Source of the DNA: Shewanella carassii
GTDB taxonomy: Bacteria > Pseudomonadota > Gammaproteobacteria > Enterobacterales > Shewanellaceae
DNA length: 64,000 nucleotides
Assembly (NCBI RefSeq): GCF_002777975.1
Contig: NZ_NGVS01000028.1
Location: 1 to 64,000, forward strand
Reading direction: 5' to 3'
Shown: positions 41,456 through 50,166 of the stretch, in pieces
How the letters are laid out: every line of letters starts with the position of its first letter
Numbering within the stretch: the first letter of the stretch is position 1
Position numbers and translations under genes: made by a program
Notes under the pieces: generated by a model
The model's input: only the letters and a program-made list of their open reading frames with translations
Database searches by the model: none
What the model was told of the DNA's origin: nothing

Positions 41456-42416
41456 TAACATTGCCAACCTTTCCATCGGCGAAGTCGCCAGACTGACCGG
41501 GGTGAATCCTGTCACCTTGCGCGCCTGGCAGCGACGGTTTGGACTGGTTATCCCGCAGCGCACCCCCAAGGGCCATAGACTCTACACTCAGGAGCAGGTG
41601 CAACAGATCCGTGAAATCCTCTCCTGGCTTGAGCAGGGCGTGGCCATCAGCAAGGTCAAGCCACTGCTCAGTGGCCAGACAGAAAAACAGCTGCAGCAAG
41701 AAAATGAAGACGACGACTGGCTGAAGTTCAGCAGCAGTCTCACCGAGGCGGCACTTTCTCTCAGCAGTGCCCGCTTTGGCCGCTTGCTGGATGATTTCAG
41801 TGCCCTCTATCCCATCGCCTTGTGTTGTCGGCGCTTGCGCCATTGGTTGCAAGTATTGGACACCCAACTCGATGAACGCCTCGACGGCGCATTTGTCCGC
41901 AGTTGGCTCGAAAGCCGTCTGGCTCACTATGTCGGCGCCCGCAGCGAGCAGTTGCTGCGCCAGAAACCCCGCTGGCAACTTCTTTATCTGCCGCTTGGCA
42001 AGCAGCCGGCCTGGAGTGAGATCTTGTTGCAACTGGAGCTTATCACCCGGGGTGTCAGCCTTTTGCCGCTCAATATAGAGGAGCCTTTGGAAGGCCAGGG
42101 GCTGCAACTCTTGGCACACAGGCTGCCGCTGCAGGGGCTCTTGTTGCTGCCACCTTCCCAGTTGCCGGGCAGCAGTGTCAAAGCCCTGTTCCAGTTGGCG
42201 AGCGCTTTGGAATATCCATTGATCTTGAGCGGGGATTATGTGGCGGCTCACGCCAATGCCTTTGAGCACTATGCCAAGGAACTGGCTGTGACTGAAAAAG
42301 GCGCCAACAAGAACCGGGAGCCCGTCAAGAATCCTGTGCTTTGCAGCAGCAATGCCGCCATATTGGCACTGCTGGGTCAGGCCGAGTCCGCCTCAAAACA
42401 ACCGGAGGACAAGTAA
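41445..42416 (+). CDS. MerR-family regulator, LitR-like without a visible B12 motif
   Basis: A 323-residue regulator. Residues 8-75 are a MerR helix-turn-helix: LSIGEVARLTGVNPVTLRAW, QRRFGLVIPQRTPKGHRLYT. The C-terminal 250 residues occupy the place of the cobalamin-binding light sensor of LitR/CarH, and a HLQVLDTQLDERLDGAF-like helical part is seen. However, I do not find the D-X-H-X-X-G cobalamin signature. Class II LitR proteins of Pseudomonas also lack B12 binding and need a partner photoreceptor. The gene sits inside the operon it probably controls and overlaps the preceding gene. Confidence 0.82.
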   Translation: MPTDNIANLSIGEVARLTGVNPVTLRAWQRRFGLVIPQRTPKGHRLYTQEQVQQIREILSWLEQGVAISKVKPLLSGQTEKQLQQENEDDDWLKFSSSLTEAALSLSSARFGRLLDDFSALYPIALCCRRLRHWLQVLDTQLDERLDGAFVRSWLESRLAHYVGARSEQLLRQKPRWQLLYLPLGKQPAWSEILLQLELITRGVSLLPLNIEEPLEGQGLQLLAHRLPLQGLLLLPPSQLPGSSVKALFQLASALEYPLILSGDYVAAHANAFEHYAKELAVTEKGANKNREPVKNPVLCSSNAAILALLGQAESASKQPEDK

Positions 42417-42417
42417 C

Positions 42418-43929
42418 ATGTCCCAGTCCTTGCCCAATCATGTGCCTTCCAGTGAAAAGGCCTGTGTTGCCATCTGGTTTCGCAGCGATCTGCGCACTTC
42501 AGATAACCAGGCCCTGTGGCTGGCGTGCGAAGCGGCAAGGGCCCAAGGTCTGCCGCTGCGGGGTTTTTATATTGCGACTCCGGCCCAGTGGCAGCAGCAC
42601 TCTGTTGGTCCCATGCAGCTGGATTTCATCGAGCGCAGCATCAATCAACTGCAACGGGCGTTGGCATCTTTGGGGATAGCTTTTGATTTATTGAACTGTG
42701 ACGATTTCTCTTTGGTGAATGTCACTGTCGAGGAATATTGCCAACGCCAGGGCGTTAAGCAGATTTTTGCCGGGCGCGAGGTGGAGATTAACGAGCAGCG
42801 CCGGGATCTGGCGCTGGCGCAGCTCACCGGGACTATAGGGGTGGGCCTGCAGTTTACCGATGAGCACTGTCTGCTGCCGCCCGGCAGCGTCCGTACCCAA
42901 GGCGGCGAAATGTATCGGGTATTTACCCCCTTCTTTCGCCGCTGGCGTGAGCTGCTGGGAAGTGAGGCGATAATGCCGCTGCCGGTACCTGCGCCTCTGG
43001 CCCCGGCTTTACCCGAACCCGCAGAGCTGAGTTTTAAGGTCAGCAAACAAGGCAGTAAACAAGATAGCAAACAAGACAGCCACCACTGGCCAGTGGGTGA
43101 AGGGGCGGCCAGGCAGCGCCTCGATAGCTTTATTGCCAACCAGCTTGCCGATTACGGCCAGGAGCGGGATTTCCCGGCGCTCGATGGCACCAGTTGCCTG
43201 TCGCCCTATCTGGCGTTTGGTATTCTCAGCCCGCGGCAATGTGTGGCGGCGCTGCTCAATCGCTTCCCCGAGGCTATGGCAGAGGACAATAGTCCGGGTC
43301 GCAGCTGGCTGGCTGAGCTGGCCTGGCGCGAGTTTTACCGCCATCTGCTGCATGCCTGGCCCCAGCTGTGTATGGGGCGCAACTTCAACGCGCTCGGTGA
43401 TGACATAGTCTGGCGGAACGACCCGCAAGAGTTTGCCGCCTGGTGCGAGGGCCGTACCGGTTATCCGCTGGTGGATGCCGCCATGCGTCAGCTAAACCAG
43501 ACCGGCTGGATGCACAATCGGCTGCGAATGGTGACCGCCAGCTTTCTCACCAAACACCTGTTGGTGGACTGGCGCTGGGGCGAGCAGTATTTTCGGCGCG
43601 CCCTGATAGATGGTGACCTGGCAGCCAATAACGGCGGCTGGCAGTGGTCTGCCGGCACCGGCTGTGATGCCCAGCCTTATTTCAGGATCTTCAACCCCAT
43701 GAGCCAGAGTGAAAAGTTCGACCCTGACGCCAGTTTTATCCGCCGTTATCTGCCTGAATTGGCGCACTGGCCGCTTAAACAGATACACCATCCGGGCACA
43801 GCCGCATCGTCTCGCTTCACCGAGCCGAGTCTGTTCGCCACTGCGGCTTATCCGCCACCTATAGTCGAGCACAGCGCGGCGCGGCAAAGGGCGTTGACCG
43901 CCCTGTCCGTGCTGAAAAAGTCTGCCTGA
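42418..43929 (+). CDS. phrB: Deoxyribodipyrimidine photolyase (class I CPD)
   Basis: Repairs UV pyrimidine dimers with visible light, using FAD and an antenna cofactor. The 503 residues start at ATG 42418 (GGAGG 9 bases upstream). The N-terminal photolyase domain begins VAIWFRSDLRTSDNQAL. FAD-binding C-terminal motifs are TSCLSPYLAFGILSPRQC, WLAELAWREFYRHLL, GYPLVDAAMRQLNQTGWMHN, RLRMVTASFLTKHLLVDWRW and DLAANNGGWQWSAGTGCDAQ. A linker at about residues 208-222 consists of a SKQG/SKQD repeat encoded by 12-bp tandem repeats (43042-43077), which is not present in standard photolyases. Confidence 0.96.
   Translation: MSQSLPNHVPSSEKACVAIWFRSDLRTSDNQALWLACEAARAQGLPLRGFYIATPAQWQQHSVGPMQLDFIERSINQLQRALASLGIAFDLLNCDDFSLVNVTVEEYCQRQGVKQIFAGREVEINEQRRDLALAQLTGTIGVGLQFTDEHCLLPPGSVRTQGGEMYRVFTPFFRRWRELLGSEAIMPLPVPAPLAPALPEPAELSFKVSKQGSKQDSKQDSHHWPVGEGAARQRLDSFIANQLADYGQERDFPALDGTSCLSPYLAFGILSPRQCVAALLNRFPEAMAEDNSPGRSWLAELAWREFYRHLLHAWPQLCMGRNFNALGDDIVWRNDPQEFAAWCEGRTGYPLVDAAMRQLNQTGWMHNRLRMVTASFLTKHLLVDWRWGEQYFRRALIDGDLAANNGGWQWSAGTGCDAQPYFRIFNPMSQSEKFDPDASFIRRYLPELAHWPLKQIHHPGTAASSRFTEPSLFATAAYPPPIVEHSAARQRALTALSVLKKSA
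43042..43077 (+). repeat. 12-bp tandem repeat inside the photolyase gene
   Basis: AGCAAACAAGGC, AGTAAACAAGAT, AGCAAACAAGAC: three units encoding SKQG-SKQD-SKQD in the interdomain linker. Length variation between strains would stay in frame by unit. Confidence 0.7.
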
Positions 43930-43956
43930 ACTCAGTTCATTAGCCGAGGGATTATC

Positions 43957-44451
43957 ATGATCAGCCACTCAGTCGCCGCGGACATAGCACCCGCTTCACA
44001 GCCGGCAGCGCCGCAGTCTCAGGAGATTATTCAGGCATTTATTGCCTTGTATCAATCCCTGGGCCCTGAGCAACTGCCCACATTGCGCCAAAGGCTGCAG
44101 GCCGTCTATGCGCCTGAGATCTGTTTTTGCGATCCCATGCACCGACTGGAGGGGCTTGAACAACTGGAACAGTATTTTGCCGGTTTGTATCGCAACCTGA
44201 CCGAAATCGCCTTTGAGATCACTGATGTCTTGCCCGCCGGGGACCAGGCCGCTATCAGTTGGCAGATGAAGTACCGCCACCCCAAATTGAACCGGGGGCA
44301 GAGCATCAGCGTCGATGGTATCAGCCTCATCAAGTTTGGCGACAAAATCCATTATCACAGGGATTATCTGGATCTGGGGCAGATGCTCTATGAACAGTTG
44401 CCGCTGCTGGGCTCAGTGGTGCGCATGGTCAAGGGCAGGGCAAGCCGATGA
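43957..44451 (+). CDS. SnoaL/NTF2-like protein
   Basis: A 164-residue protein with the NTF2-like cone fold used by SnoaL cyclases and many small enzymes or binding proteins. Features: LPTLRQRLQAVYAPEICFCD, PMHRLEGLEQLEQYFAGLY, and ISVDGISLIKFGDKIHYHRD at the C-terminal strand. In light- and sigma-factor-controlled lipid clusters a protein of this type lies next to the SDR gene, as here (4-bp ATGA overlap). The reaction is not known. Confidence 0.85.
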   Translation: MISHSVAADIAPASQPAAPQSQEIIQAFIALYQSLGPEQLPTLRQRLQAVYAPEICFCDPMHRLEGLEQLEQYFAGLYRNLTEIAFEITDVLPAGDQAAISWQMKYRHPKLNRGQSISVDGISLIKFGDKIHYHRDYLDLGQMLYEQLPLLGSVVRMVKGRASR

Positions 44452-45197
44452 AGACGGTATTGATCACGGGTGCCAGCTCAGGCATAGGTGCCGAGCTTGC
44501 CAGACAATATGCCGCCGCCGGTTGGCGGGTCTTGGCCTGTGGCCGCAATGAACAAGCTCTGGCCGCCCTCGAAGGCTGCGAGCCTTTGAGGTTCGATGTC
44601 ACGGACAGAGACTCGGTGCTGAAGCTGGGCAGCAAGCTCAAATTGGAGTTGGGCCAAGCCGACTGTGTGGATCTGCTGCTGCTCAATGCCGGTACCTGTG
44701 AGTACATAGACGAGGCTATGGCCTTTGACAGCGCCCTGTTTGAGCGGGTTATCCGCACCAATCTGTTGGCTGTGGGCTATTGCCTGGAAGCCTTTATGCC
44801 TTTGCTTGAGCGTGGCAGCCAACTGGCGCTGATGAGTTCAAGTGTTGTGATGCTGCCTTTCCCGAGGGCGGAGGCCTATGGCGCCTCCAAGGCCGGGATC
44901 AGTTACCTGGCGCAGAGCTTGCGGCTCGATCTGGCCCACAAGGGAATAGATGTCAGCGAAATTCGCCCGGGCTTTGTTAAAACGCCGCTCACCGACAAAA
45001 ATGACTTCGCCATGCCGATGCGGATTTCCGCCGATAAAGCCGCCAACACCATCATCCAAGCCCTGGCCGCCAGACGGCGCCTGATTGCCTTTCCCGGGCG
45101 TTTTATCTGGCTGCTGACTCTGCTGAGCTGGCTGCCCCGCAGTTGGCTGGCCGCCGCCCTTGGTAAACCCTCTGCAAAAAACGGGAGCCCAGTATGA
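44448..45197 (+). CDS. Short-chain dehydrogenase/reductase
   Basis: A 249-residue SDR with the nucleotide-binding motif LITGASSGIGAELARQYAAA (residues 4-23), LLLNAGTC, the catalytic serine in LMSSSVVML, and the YGASKAG active site (Tyr-X-X-X-Lys). Short basic/hydrophobic C-terminus (FIWLLTLLSWLPRSWLAAAL) that could associate with the membrane. It overlaps the genes on both sides, so it is part of the long operon. The substrate is probably a lipid, judging by its neighbours. Confidence 0.93.
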   Translation: MKTVLITGASSGIGAELARQYAAAGWRVLACGRNEQALAALEGCEPLRFDVTDRDSVLKLGSKLKLELGQADCVDLLLLNAGTCEYIDEAMAFDSALFERVIRTNLLAVGYCLEAFMPLLERGSQLALMSSSVVMLPFPRAEAYGASKAGISYLAQSLRLDLAHKGIDVSEIRPGFVKTPLTDKNDFAMPMRISADKAANTIIQALAARRRLIAFPGRFIWLLTLLSWLPRSWLAAALGKPSAKNGSPV

Positions 45198-46465
45198 CAG
45201 TTTCAACCGGCAATAAGCCGCGCATCGCCATAGTCGGTTCGGGGATCTCCTCGCTCACTTGTGGTTATCTGTTGTCACAGCAGTATGAGGTGACGTTGTT
45301 TGAAGCAGCCGATTATCTGGGTGGGCATACGGCCACTGTGGATGTTGAGCTTGACGGCAAACCCTACGCCATAGACACAGGGTTTATTGTGTTCAACGAT
45401 CGCACTTATCCCAGGTTTCAGGCCTTGATGGCCCGGGTCGGTATCAAGGCGCTGGCGACCGAGATGAGCTTCTCGGTGCAAAACCTTGTCAGCGGTCTTG
45501 AATACAACGGCCATAGCCTGGCGACCCTGTTTGCGCAAAAGCGCAACCTGCTGAGTCCGACTTTCTGGGGGTTCCTGAGGGAGATTTTGGCCTTCAACAG
45601 CCGCTGCAAAGCCTTGTACCAAAGTGGTCGTTACCCGGCGGTGACGCTGGGGGAATTTCTCGACCAGCAGGGGTTTTCCGACTTCTTCTGTCAGCACTAT
45701 ATCCTGCCGATGGGCGCCGCTATCTGGTCGTCCAGCATTCAGGATATGCGCGCCTTCTCGCTGCCATTCTTTATCCGTTTCTTTGAACATCATGGACTGT
45801 TGGCCGTCAGCAATCGGCCGCAGTGGTATGTGCTCGAAGGCGGCTCCCGCAGTTATATTCCGGCGCTCAGCGCGCCCTTTGCCGAGCGGGTGCATCTCAA
45901 CTCGCCGGTAGCACAAATCCGCCGCCAAGCGGGGGGCGTGCAGCTCAGAGTCAAGGATAGCTGGCATGAGTTTGATCAGGTGATCCTCGGCTGTCACAGC
46001 GATCAGGCGCTGGCCATGCTCAGTGACGCCAGTGAGCTGGAGCGGGAGATACTCTCCAGGCTTAAATACCAGGATAACCAGGTGACCTTGCACACTGATA
46101 CCTCGCTGTTACCGAAGCATCGCGCCGCCTGGGCCAGTTGGAATTATCGTCTCGATGGTGATGCCAGCCGTCCCGCCTGCGTGACCTACAACATGAATAT
46201 TTTGCAGCGCCTGCCAAAGTCTGCACCGGATTTTTTGGTGACCCTGAACCAGGATGAGGCGATAGCCGAGGACAAGGTGCTCAAACGTTTTGTCTATGCT
46301 CACCCGGTATTCAATGAACAGAGCCAGGCGGCGCAGCAACGCCGCAGCGAGATCTGCGGCCAAGACAGTATCCATTTTGTCGGCGCCTACTGGTACAACG
46401 GCTTTCATGAAGACGGGGTACGCAGCGCCCTGGATGTTTGTGAAAGGTTCGGGGTGAGCCTATGA
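45194..46465 (+). CDS. FAD-dependent oxidoreductase (amine-oxidase/desaturase type)
   Basis: A 423-residue flavoprotein with the Rossmann motif RIAIVGSGISSLTCGYLL and the glycine-rich second motif ADYLGGHTATVDVELDG; FIVFNDRTYPRF follows. The C-terminal FAD motif is DSIHFVGAYWYNGFHEDGVR. Proteins of this kind lie beside a CFA-synthase-like methyltransferase in clusters controlled by singlet oxygen in Rhodobacter, where the pair takes part in making furan-containing fatty acids. That role is only suggested here. It overlaps both neighbours by 4 bp. Confidence 0.9.
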   Translation: MTVSTGNKPRIAIVGSGISSLTCGYLLSQQYEVTLFEAADYLGGHTATVDVELDGKPYAIDTGFIVFNDRTYPRFQALMARVGIKALATEMSFSVQNLVSGLEYNGHSLATLFAQKRNLLSPTFWGFLREILAFNSRCKALYQSGRYPAVTLGEFLDQQGFSDFFCQHYILPMGAAIWSSSIQDMRAFSLPFFIRFFEHHGLLAVSNRPQWYVLEGGSRSYIPALSAPFAERVHLNSPVAQIRRQAGGVQLRVKDSWHEFDQVILGCHSDQALAMLSDASELEREILSRLKYQDNQVTLHTDTSLLPKHRAAWASWNYRLDGDASRPACVTYNMNILQRLPKSAPDFLVTLNQDEAIAEDKVLKRFVYAHPVFNEQSQAAQQRRSEICGQDSIHFVGAYWYNGFHEDGVRSALDVCERFGVSL

Positions 46466-47253
46466 AACCTGAAACGGGTCTCTACCTCGGCAGCGTCAGT
46501 CACTTGAGGCTAACGCCGGTAAGGCACAGCTTTCGCTATCCCTTTGCCTTGATGCTGCTGGACTTGGATGACTTGCCAAGGCTCTCATCCCTCAGCGGCT
46601 TGTTTGGTGAATCCCCTTGGTCAGTGCTGCGTTTTCGGCAGCAGGATTACCTCAAGGCGGCTTCAATATCGAATACTGCCTCATCGCTTAAACAGCGGGT
46701 ACTGGATAAGGTGATTGCGCTCGGCGGCGAGGCCGGCTGCGACAGCGTGCTGTTCGCCGGGCAACTGCGCCACTTTGGGCTCTATTTCAGCCCAGTCAAT
46801 TTTTTCTACTGCTTTCAAGGTGATGAATATAAATACCTGTTGGCAGAGGTGAGCAATACCCCCTGGAATGAGCGTCACTGTTATCTGGTGTCGGCCGAGG
46901 CGCCGGCGCTTGGCGACAAGTGCTTCCATGTATCGCCTTTTATGTCGCTGGATTATCGCTATCGCTGGCATATTCCGGCGCCGGCAGAGCGGCTCGACTT
47001 GCGGATCAGCAATCTGCCCGGCAAGGGAGATGAGGCAGAGGCTGTCCCCGAGTCGCAAAAGGTCAGCTTCGATGCGGTATTAAGCCTCAAACGCCGCCCC
47101 TTCAATGGTCGTGAACTTAGACGTTATCTGTGGGGCTTTCCCTTGATGAGCCTGAAAATTCTTTGGCTCATCTATTGGCAAGCGCTGCGTTTGTGGCTTA
47201 AGCGGGTGCCCTTTGTGCCTTACGAGCGCAGGCCTCAGGGCGGCACGGACTGA
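46462..47253 (+). CDS. DUF1365 protein
   Basis: A 263-residue DUF1365 family protein, regularly found between an FAD oxidoreductase and a CFA-synthase-like methyltransferase. Family features: YLGSVSHLRLTPVRHSFRYP at the N-terminus, FGLYFSPVNFFYCF, EVSNTPWNERHCYLV and KCFHVSPFMSLDYRYRWHIP. The activity is not established. The MITE-like element begins 6 bp after the stop codon and separates this gene from the methyltransferase. Confidence 0.92.
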   Translation: MKPETGLYLGSVSHLRLTPVRHSFRYPFALMLLDLDDLPRLSSLSGLFGESPWSVLRFRQQDYLKAASISNTASSLKQRVLDKVIALGGEAGCDSVLFAGQLRHFGLYFSPVNFFYCFQGDEYKYLLAEVSNTPWNERHCYLVSAEAPALGDKCFHVSPFMSLDYRYRWHIPAPAERLDLRISNLPGKGDEAEAVPESQKVSFDAVLSLKRRPFNGRELRRYLWGFPLMSLKILWLIYWQALRLWLKRVPFVPYERRPQGGTD

Positions 47254-47259
47254 GGCTAA

Positions 47260-47523
47260 GGAAGGTGCGAACAAGTCCCATGTGTACTCTGCATCGGCTT
47301 ACGGGCGTGGATGCAAGGCGTGGTTCGCAGCAAATGGCCTTAGTCCTTTGCAAGAAGCACAACACAGCAGGCAGGTCTGTAAGCCACGCCCTTCGGGGCT
47401 TTCACAGCAACCGGCTCTCTGCGTTATCCGACTTCGACAGGCCCCGGCATGCCTTCAGTCAGATGCCTTGAACGCCAATTGCTGTGCAAGCCAGAGTGCC
47501 ACGAGGACTTATTTGCACCTTCC
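47260..47523. mobile_element. 264-bp MITE-like element, copy 2, inside the photolyase operon
   Basis: Same length and about 98 percent identical to the element at 33529, with terminal inverted repeats GGAAGGTGCGAACAAGTCC and GGAAGGTGCAAATAAGTCC. CTAA flanks both ends and may be a target duplication, although the sequence next to copy 1 makes this uncertain. It lies between the DUF1365 gene and the methyltransferase gene in the same operon. Confidence 0.85.
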
Positions 47524-47574
47524 CTAAAGGTTTGGAAATTTCCCCGAGTGTGACAGCAAACATTGGAGAATGAG

Positions 47575-48834
47575 ATGGAAAACACAGTAGCCAAGAACAG
47601 ACAGCAGCTGGCCGCCAGCGGCAAGAGTCTATGGGCCAGAGTCATGCAACAGGCCTTGAATGCCTTGGAGGGCGGTTGTCTTAAACTGCAACTGGGGAGT
47701 GAGCAGTGGACCTTTGGCCCGCTCGATACAGACCTGGTCGCTATAATTCGTATTCACGATGAGCGTTTTTTTCGCCAGGTGATTCTAGGCGGCTCTATCG
47801 GCGCCGGTGAAGCCTATATTCAGGGGCACTGGTCCAGTCCGGATGTTACCGCCGTGGTACGCCTCTTTGCCCGTAATCTGCCGCTGCTGGATAAGATAGA
47901 GAAACGGTTCTCCTGGTTTTCCAACACAGTTAGCCGGGTGAAACATCTGCTGCGCCGAAACTCAAAGGCCGGTTCAAAGCGCAATATTCTGGCGCACTAT
48001 GATCTGGGCAACCCCTTGTATCAGGCATTTCTCGACCCTGAGCTACTCTATTCAAGCGCCGTCTATCCCCATGAACAGGCGCAGTTGGATGAGGCGCAGC
48101 AGTATAAGCTGCAACTGATTTGCGAGCGGCTGGATCTGCAGCCCGGGATGAGTCTTTTGGAAATAGGTACCGGTTGGGGCGCCCTGGCTATCTATGCTGC
48201 CAAACACTATGACGTCAAGGTAACCACCACCACGATTTCCGATGCCCAGTACCAATATGCCAGTGAAAGGGTTGCCGCCGAAGGACTGAGTGAGCGCATT
48301 ACCCTGCTACGGCAGGATTATCGCCAGCTCAGCGGCCAGTATGACCGTTTGGTCTCGATAGAGATGATAGAGGCAGTGGGCCACGATTATCTGCCGGGCT
48401 TTTTTGCCGGCCTGGATGCCCTGCTCAAGCCGAGTGGCAAGCTGTTGCTGCAGGCGATCACCATTAAAGATCAGCGCTATGACAGCTACCGCAAAGGGGT
48501 GGATTTTATTCAGCGCTATATTTTCCCCGGCGGCTGCCTGCCATCTGTTACCGAGATGACACGCAACTTGCAGCGGCAAACCTCCATGACCCTCTGGTCG
48601 TTGGATGATATTGGTCTCGACTATGCCCGCACCCTGAATGACTGGCATGCCAACTTCGATGACGCCAGAGAGCGGGTGCGTGAACTCGGTTATGGTGAAG
48701 ATTTTGTGCGTATGTGGAAGTTTTACCTGAGTTACTGCGAGGGTGGTTTTCTTGAGCGCACCATAAGCACGGTGCAACTGACTGCAGTCAAGGACGGCTA
48801 TCGTCCGCTGAGCTCAAGGCAAATTGCAGGTTAG
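47575..48834 (+). CDS. CFA-synthase-like SAM-dependent methyltransferase
   Basis: Adds a methyl or methylene group from S-adenosylmethionine to the double bond of membrane fatty acids. The 419 residues start at ATG 47575 (TTGGAG upstream). An N-terminal lipid-binding part (LGGSIGAGEAYIQGHWSSPD) is followed by AHYDLGNPLYQAFLDPELLY, the SAM motif LLEIGTGWGALAIYAAKHY, and FIQRYIFPGGCLPS, all typical of the family. In this type of operon with an FAD oxidoreductase it may make furan or methylated lipids rather than ordinary cyclopropane fatty acids; that is inference. The upstream 110 bp hold the end of the MITE. Confidence 0.93.
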   Translation: MENTVAKNRQQLAASGKSLWARVMQQALNALEGGCLKLQLGSEQWTFGPLDTDLVAIIRIHDERFFRQVILGGSIGAGEAYIQGHWSSPDVTAVVRLFARNLPLLDKIEKRFSWFSNTVSRVKHLLRRNSKAGSKRNILAHYDLGNPLYQAFLDPELLYSSAVYPHEQAQLDEAQQYKLQLICERLDLQPGMSLLEIGTGWGALAIYAAKHYDVKVTTTTISDAQYQYASERVAAEGLSERITLLRQDYRQLSGQYDRLVSIEMIEAVGHDYLPGFFAGLDALLKPSGKLLLQAITIKDQRYDSYRKGVDFIQRYIFPGGCLPSVTEMTRNLQRQTSMTLWSLDDIGLDYARTLNDWHANFDDARERVRELGYGEDFVRMWKFYLSYCEGGFLERTISTVQLTAVKDGYRPLSSRQIAG

Positions 48835-48837
48835 GCC

Positions 48838-49461
48838 ATGAAACTGTCATCGCCTTGGTTTTTTCTGCTGCTCAACGCCATCGTTTTCCAGTTGGGCTGG
48901 TGGTCTTTGATCCTGTTTGCCAATCAGGCGCTGGTGTTTGCTCTCTTGCTGCTTTGTGCCCAGTTGCTGCTTGTCAATCCGGGCTACCGCTCCGCCCTCA
49001 TGGCCGAGAATGCTCAGGATCAGCACTGCCAACTGGCAGAGCAAAGCGTAAAGCGTAGCGGATACAGTATGAAAGCATTCAACGCCGTACTGATGCCTGC
49101 TGTCATTGGCATAGTTTTGGACGCCATGTTGCACCTTGGCGGAGTATTTGAGTTTGACAGCCCCTCGCGACTTTTACCCTTGTGGCTCTGTTGCCTTTGG
49201 GGGCATTTTGCCGCGACCTTGGGGGTGAGTCTGGCCTGGCTCAGGGACTTGCCCAGATGGCAGCAGGCGTTCTTTGGCGCAGTGGGGGGCGCTGGCAGCT
49301 ACCTGGCGGCATTCAGGTTGGAGGCCGTGGCTTGGCCCCTGGGGCAATCGGCTACCTTTAGCTTGTTGATATTCATCTGGTCGCTGCTGCTGCCACTGTT
49401 AAGTTATTGCAACCTCAAGCTTGAAAGGGGCGAAAACCGCCCAACTACAGGATTTCTCTGA
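48838..49461 (+). CDS. DUF2878 membrane protein
   Basis: A 207-residue integral membrane protein with about six hydrophobic segments, starting 3 bp after the methyltransferase stop. Family features are an N-terminal LLNAIVFQLGWWSLILF and MPAVIGIVLDAMLHLGGVFEF. Unknown role; the constant presence in photolyase/CFA-type operons suggests a function in lipid modification or export. Confidence 0.88.
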   Translation: MKLSSPWFFLLLNAIVFQLGWWSLILFANQALVFALLLLCAQLLLVNPGYRSALMAENAQDQHCQLAEQSVKRSGYSMKAFNAVLMPAVIGIVLDAMLHLGGVFEFDSPSRLLPLWLCCLWGHFAATLGVSLAWLRDLPRWQQAFFGAVGGAGSYLAAFRLEAVAWPLGQSATFSLLIFIWSLLLPLLSYCNLKLERGENRPTTGFL

Positions 49462-49473
49462 CGGAGACCGGCA

Positions 49474-50166
49474 ATGAAACGATTCATCAAGGGTGTAAAC
49501 AAGGGAGCAAAGCAAGCTGGTAAGTTGCATAAAGCAGGCTTTGCCGGGCTGATGATACTGCTTGGCCTGCCCTCTCAGACCTGGGCTGACAATTTACAGA
49601 TTCAAGCACAGACTCAAGCACAGCAGGCTCAAGCGCTGAGTCAAGAGCAGACTCCTGAGCCCAAAGCTGCCCAGGTCGAGCCATCCAAGGCGGAGCTTGC
49701 CAGCTTTCGGGAAGTGGGCCGCGGTGAAATGGACTGGTGGTTTATGACCCTTTATCGGGCCAGGTTGCTGACGCCGGATGGTAGTTACCAGCCCAATAGC
49801 TTCCCGCAACAGCTGGAAATTCAGTATTACCGGGATATACCCGCTTCGCGACTCCTGGAAGCCACCAAACACCAGTGGTTGCACCTGGGATACGACAGAG
49901 AGCAGATATCTGCCTGGTTGGCGCTGCTTGAAGATATCTGGCCGGATGTGGAGCAAGGGGATAGATTGAGCTTTGTGGCAAGCGGGCCGCAGCGAGGGCA
50001 TTTTCTGTTCAATGACAAGCCGTTAGCCGCGATTGTTATAGATGAGAGCGCTTCGAGCGAGCATAAGCGTTTTGCTGATGCCTTTTTGGCGATTTGGTTG
50101 TCAGAGCGCAGCAGTCGGCCGCAACTGAGAGCCCAGTTGATAGGAGAGCAGGCATGCAAATGTTAA
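49474..50166 (+). CDS. Chalcone isomerase-like periplasmic protein
   Basis: A 230-residue protein with a signal-like N-terminus (residues 17-38, GKLHKAGFAGLMILLGLP up to TWA), then a Gln-rich stretch (NLQIQAQTQAQQAQALSQEQ). The chalcone-isomerase-like domain follows: WWFMTLYRARLLTPDG, EIQYYRDIPASRLLEATKHQ and GDRLSFVASGPQRGHFLFND. Members of this fold include fatty-acid-binding proteins and isomerases, and bind acyl chains, which fits the lipid operon. Confidence 0.85.
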   Translation: MKRFIKGVNKGAKQAGKLHKAGFAGLMILLGLPSQTWADNLQIQAQTQAQQAQALSQEQTPEPKAAQVEPSKAELASFREVGRGEMDWWFMTLYRARLLTPDGSYQPNSFPQQLEIQYYRDIPASRLLEATKHQWLHLGYDREQISAWLALLEDIWPDVEQGDRLSFVASGPQRGHFLFNDKPLAAIVIDESASSEHKRFADAFLAIWLSERSSRPQLRAQLIGEQACKC

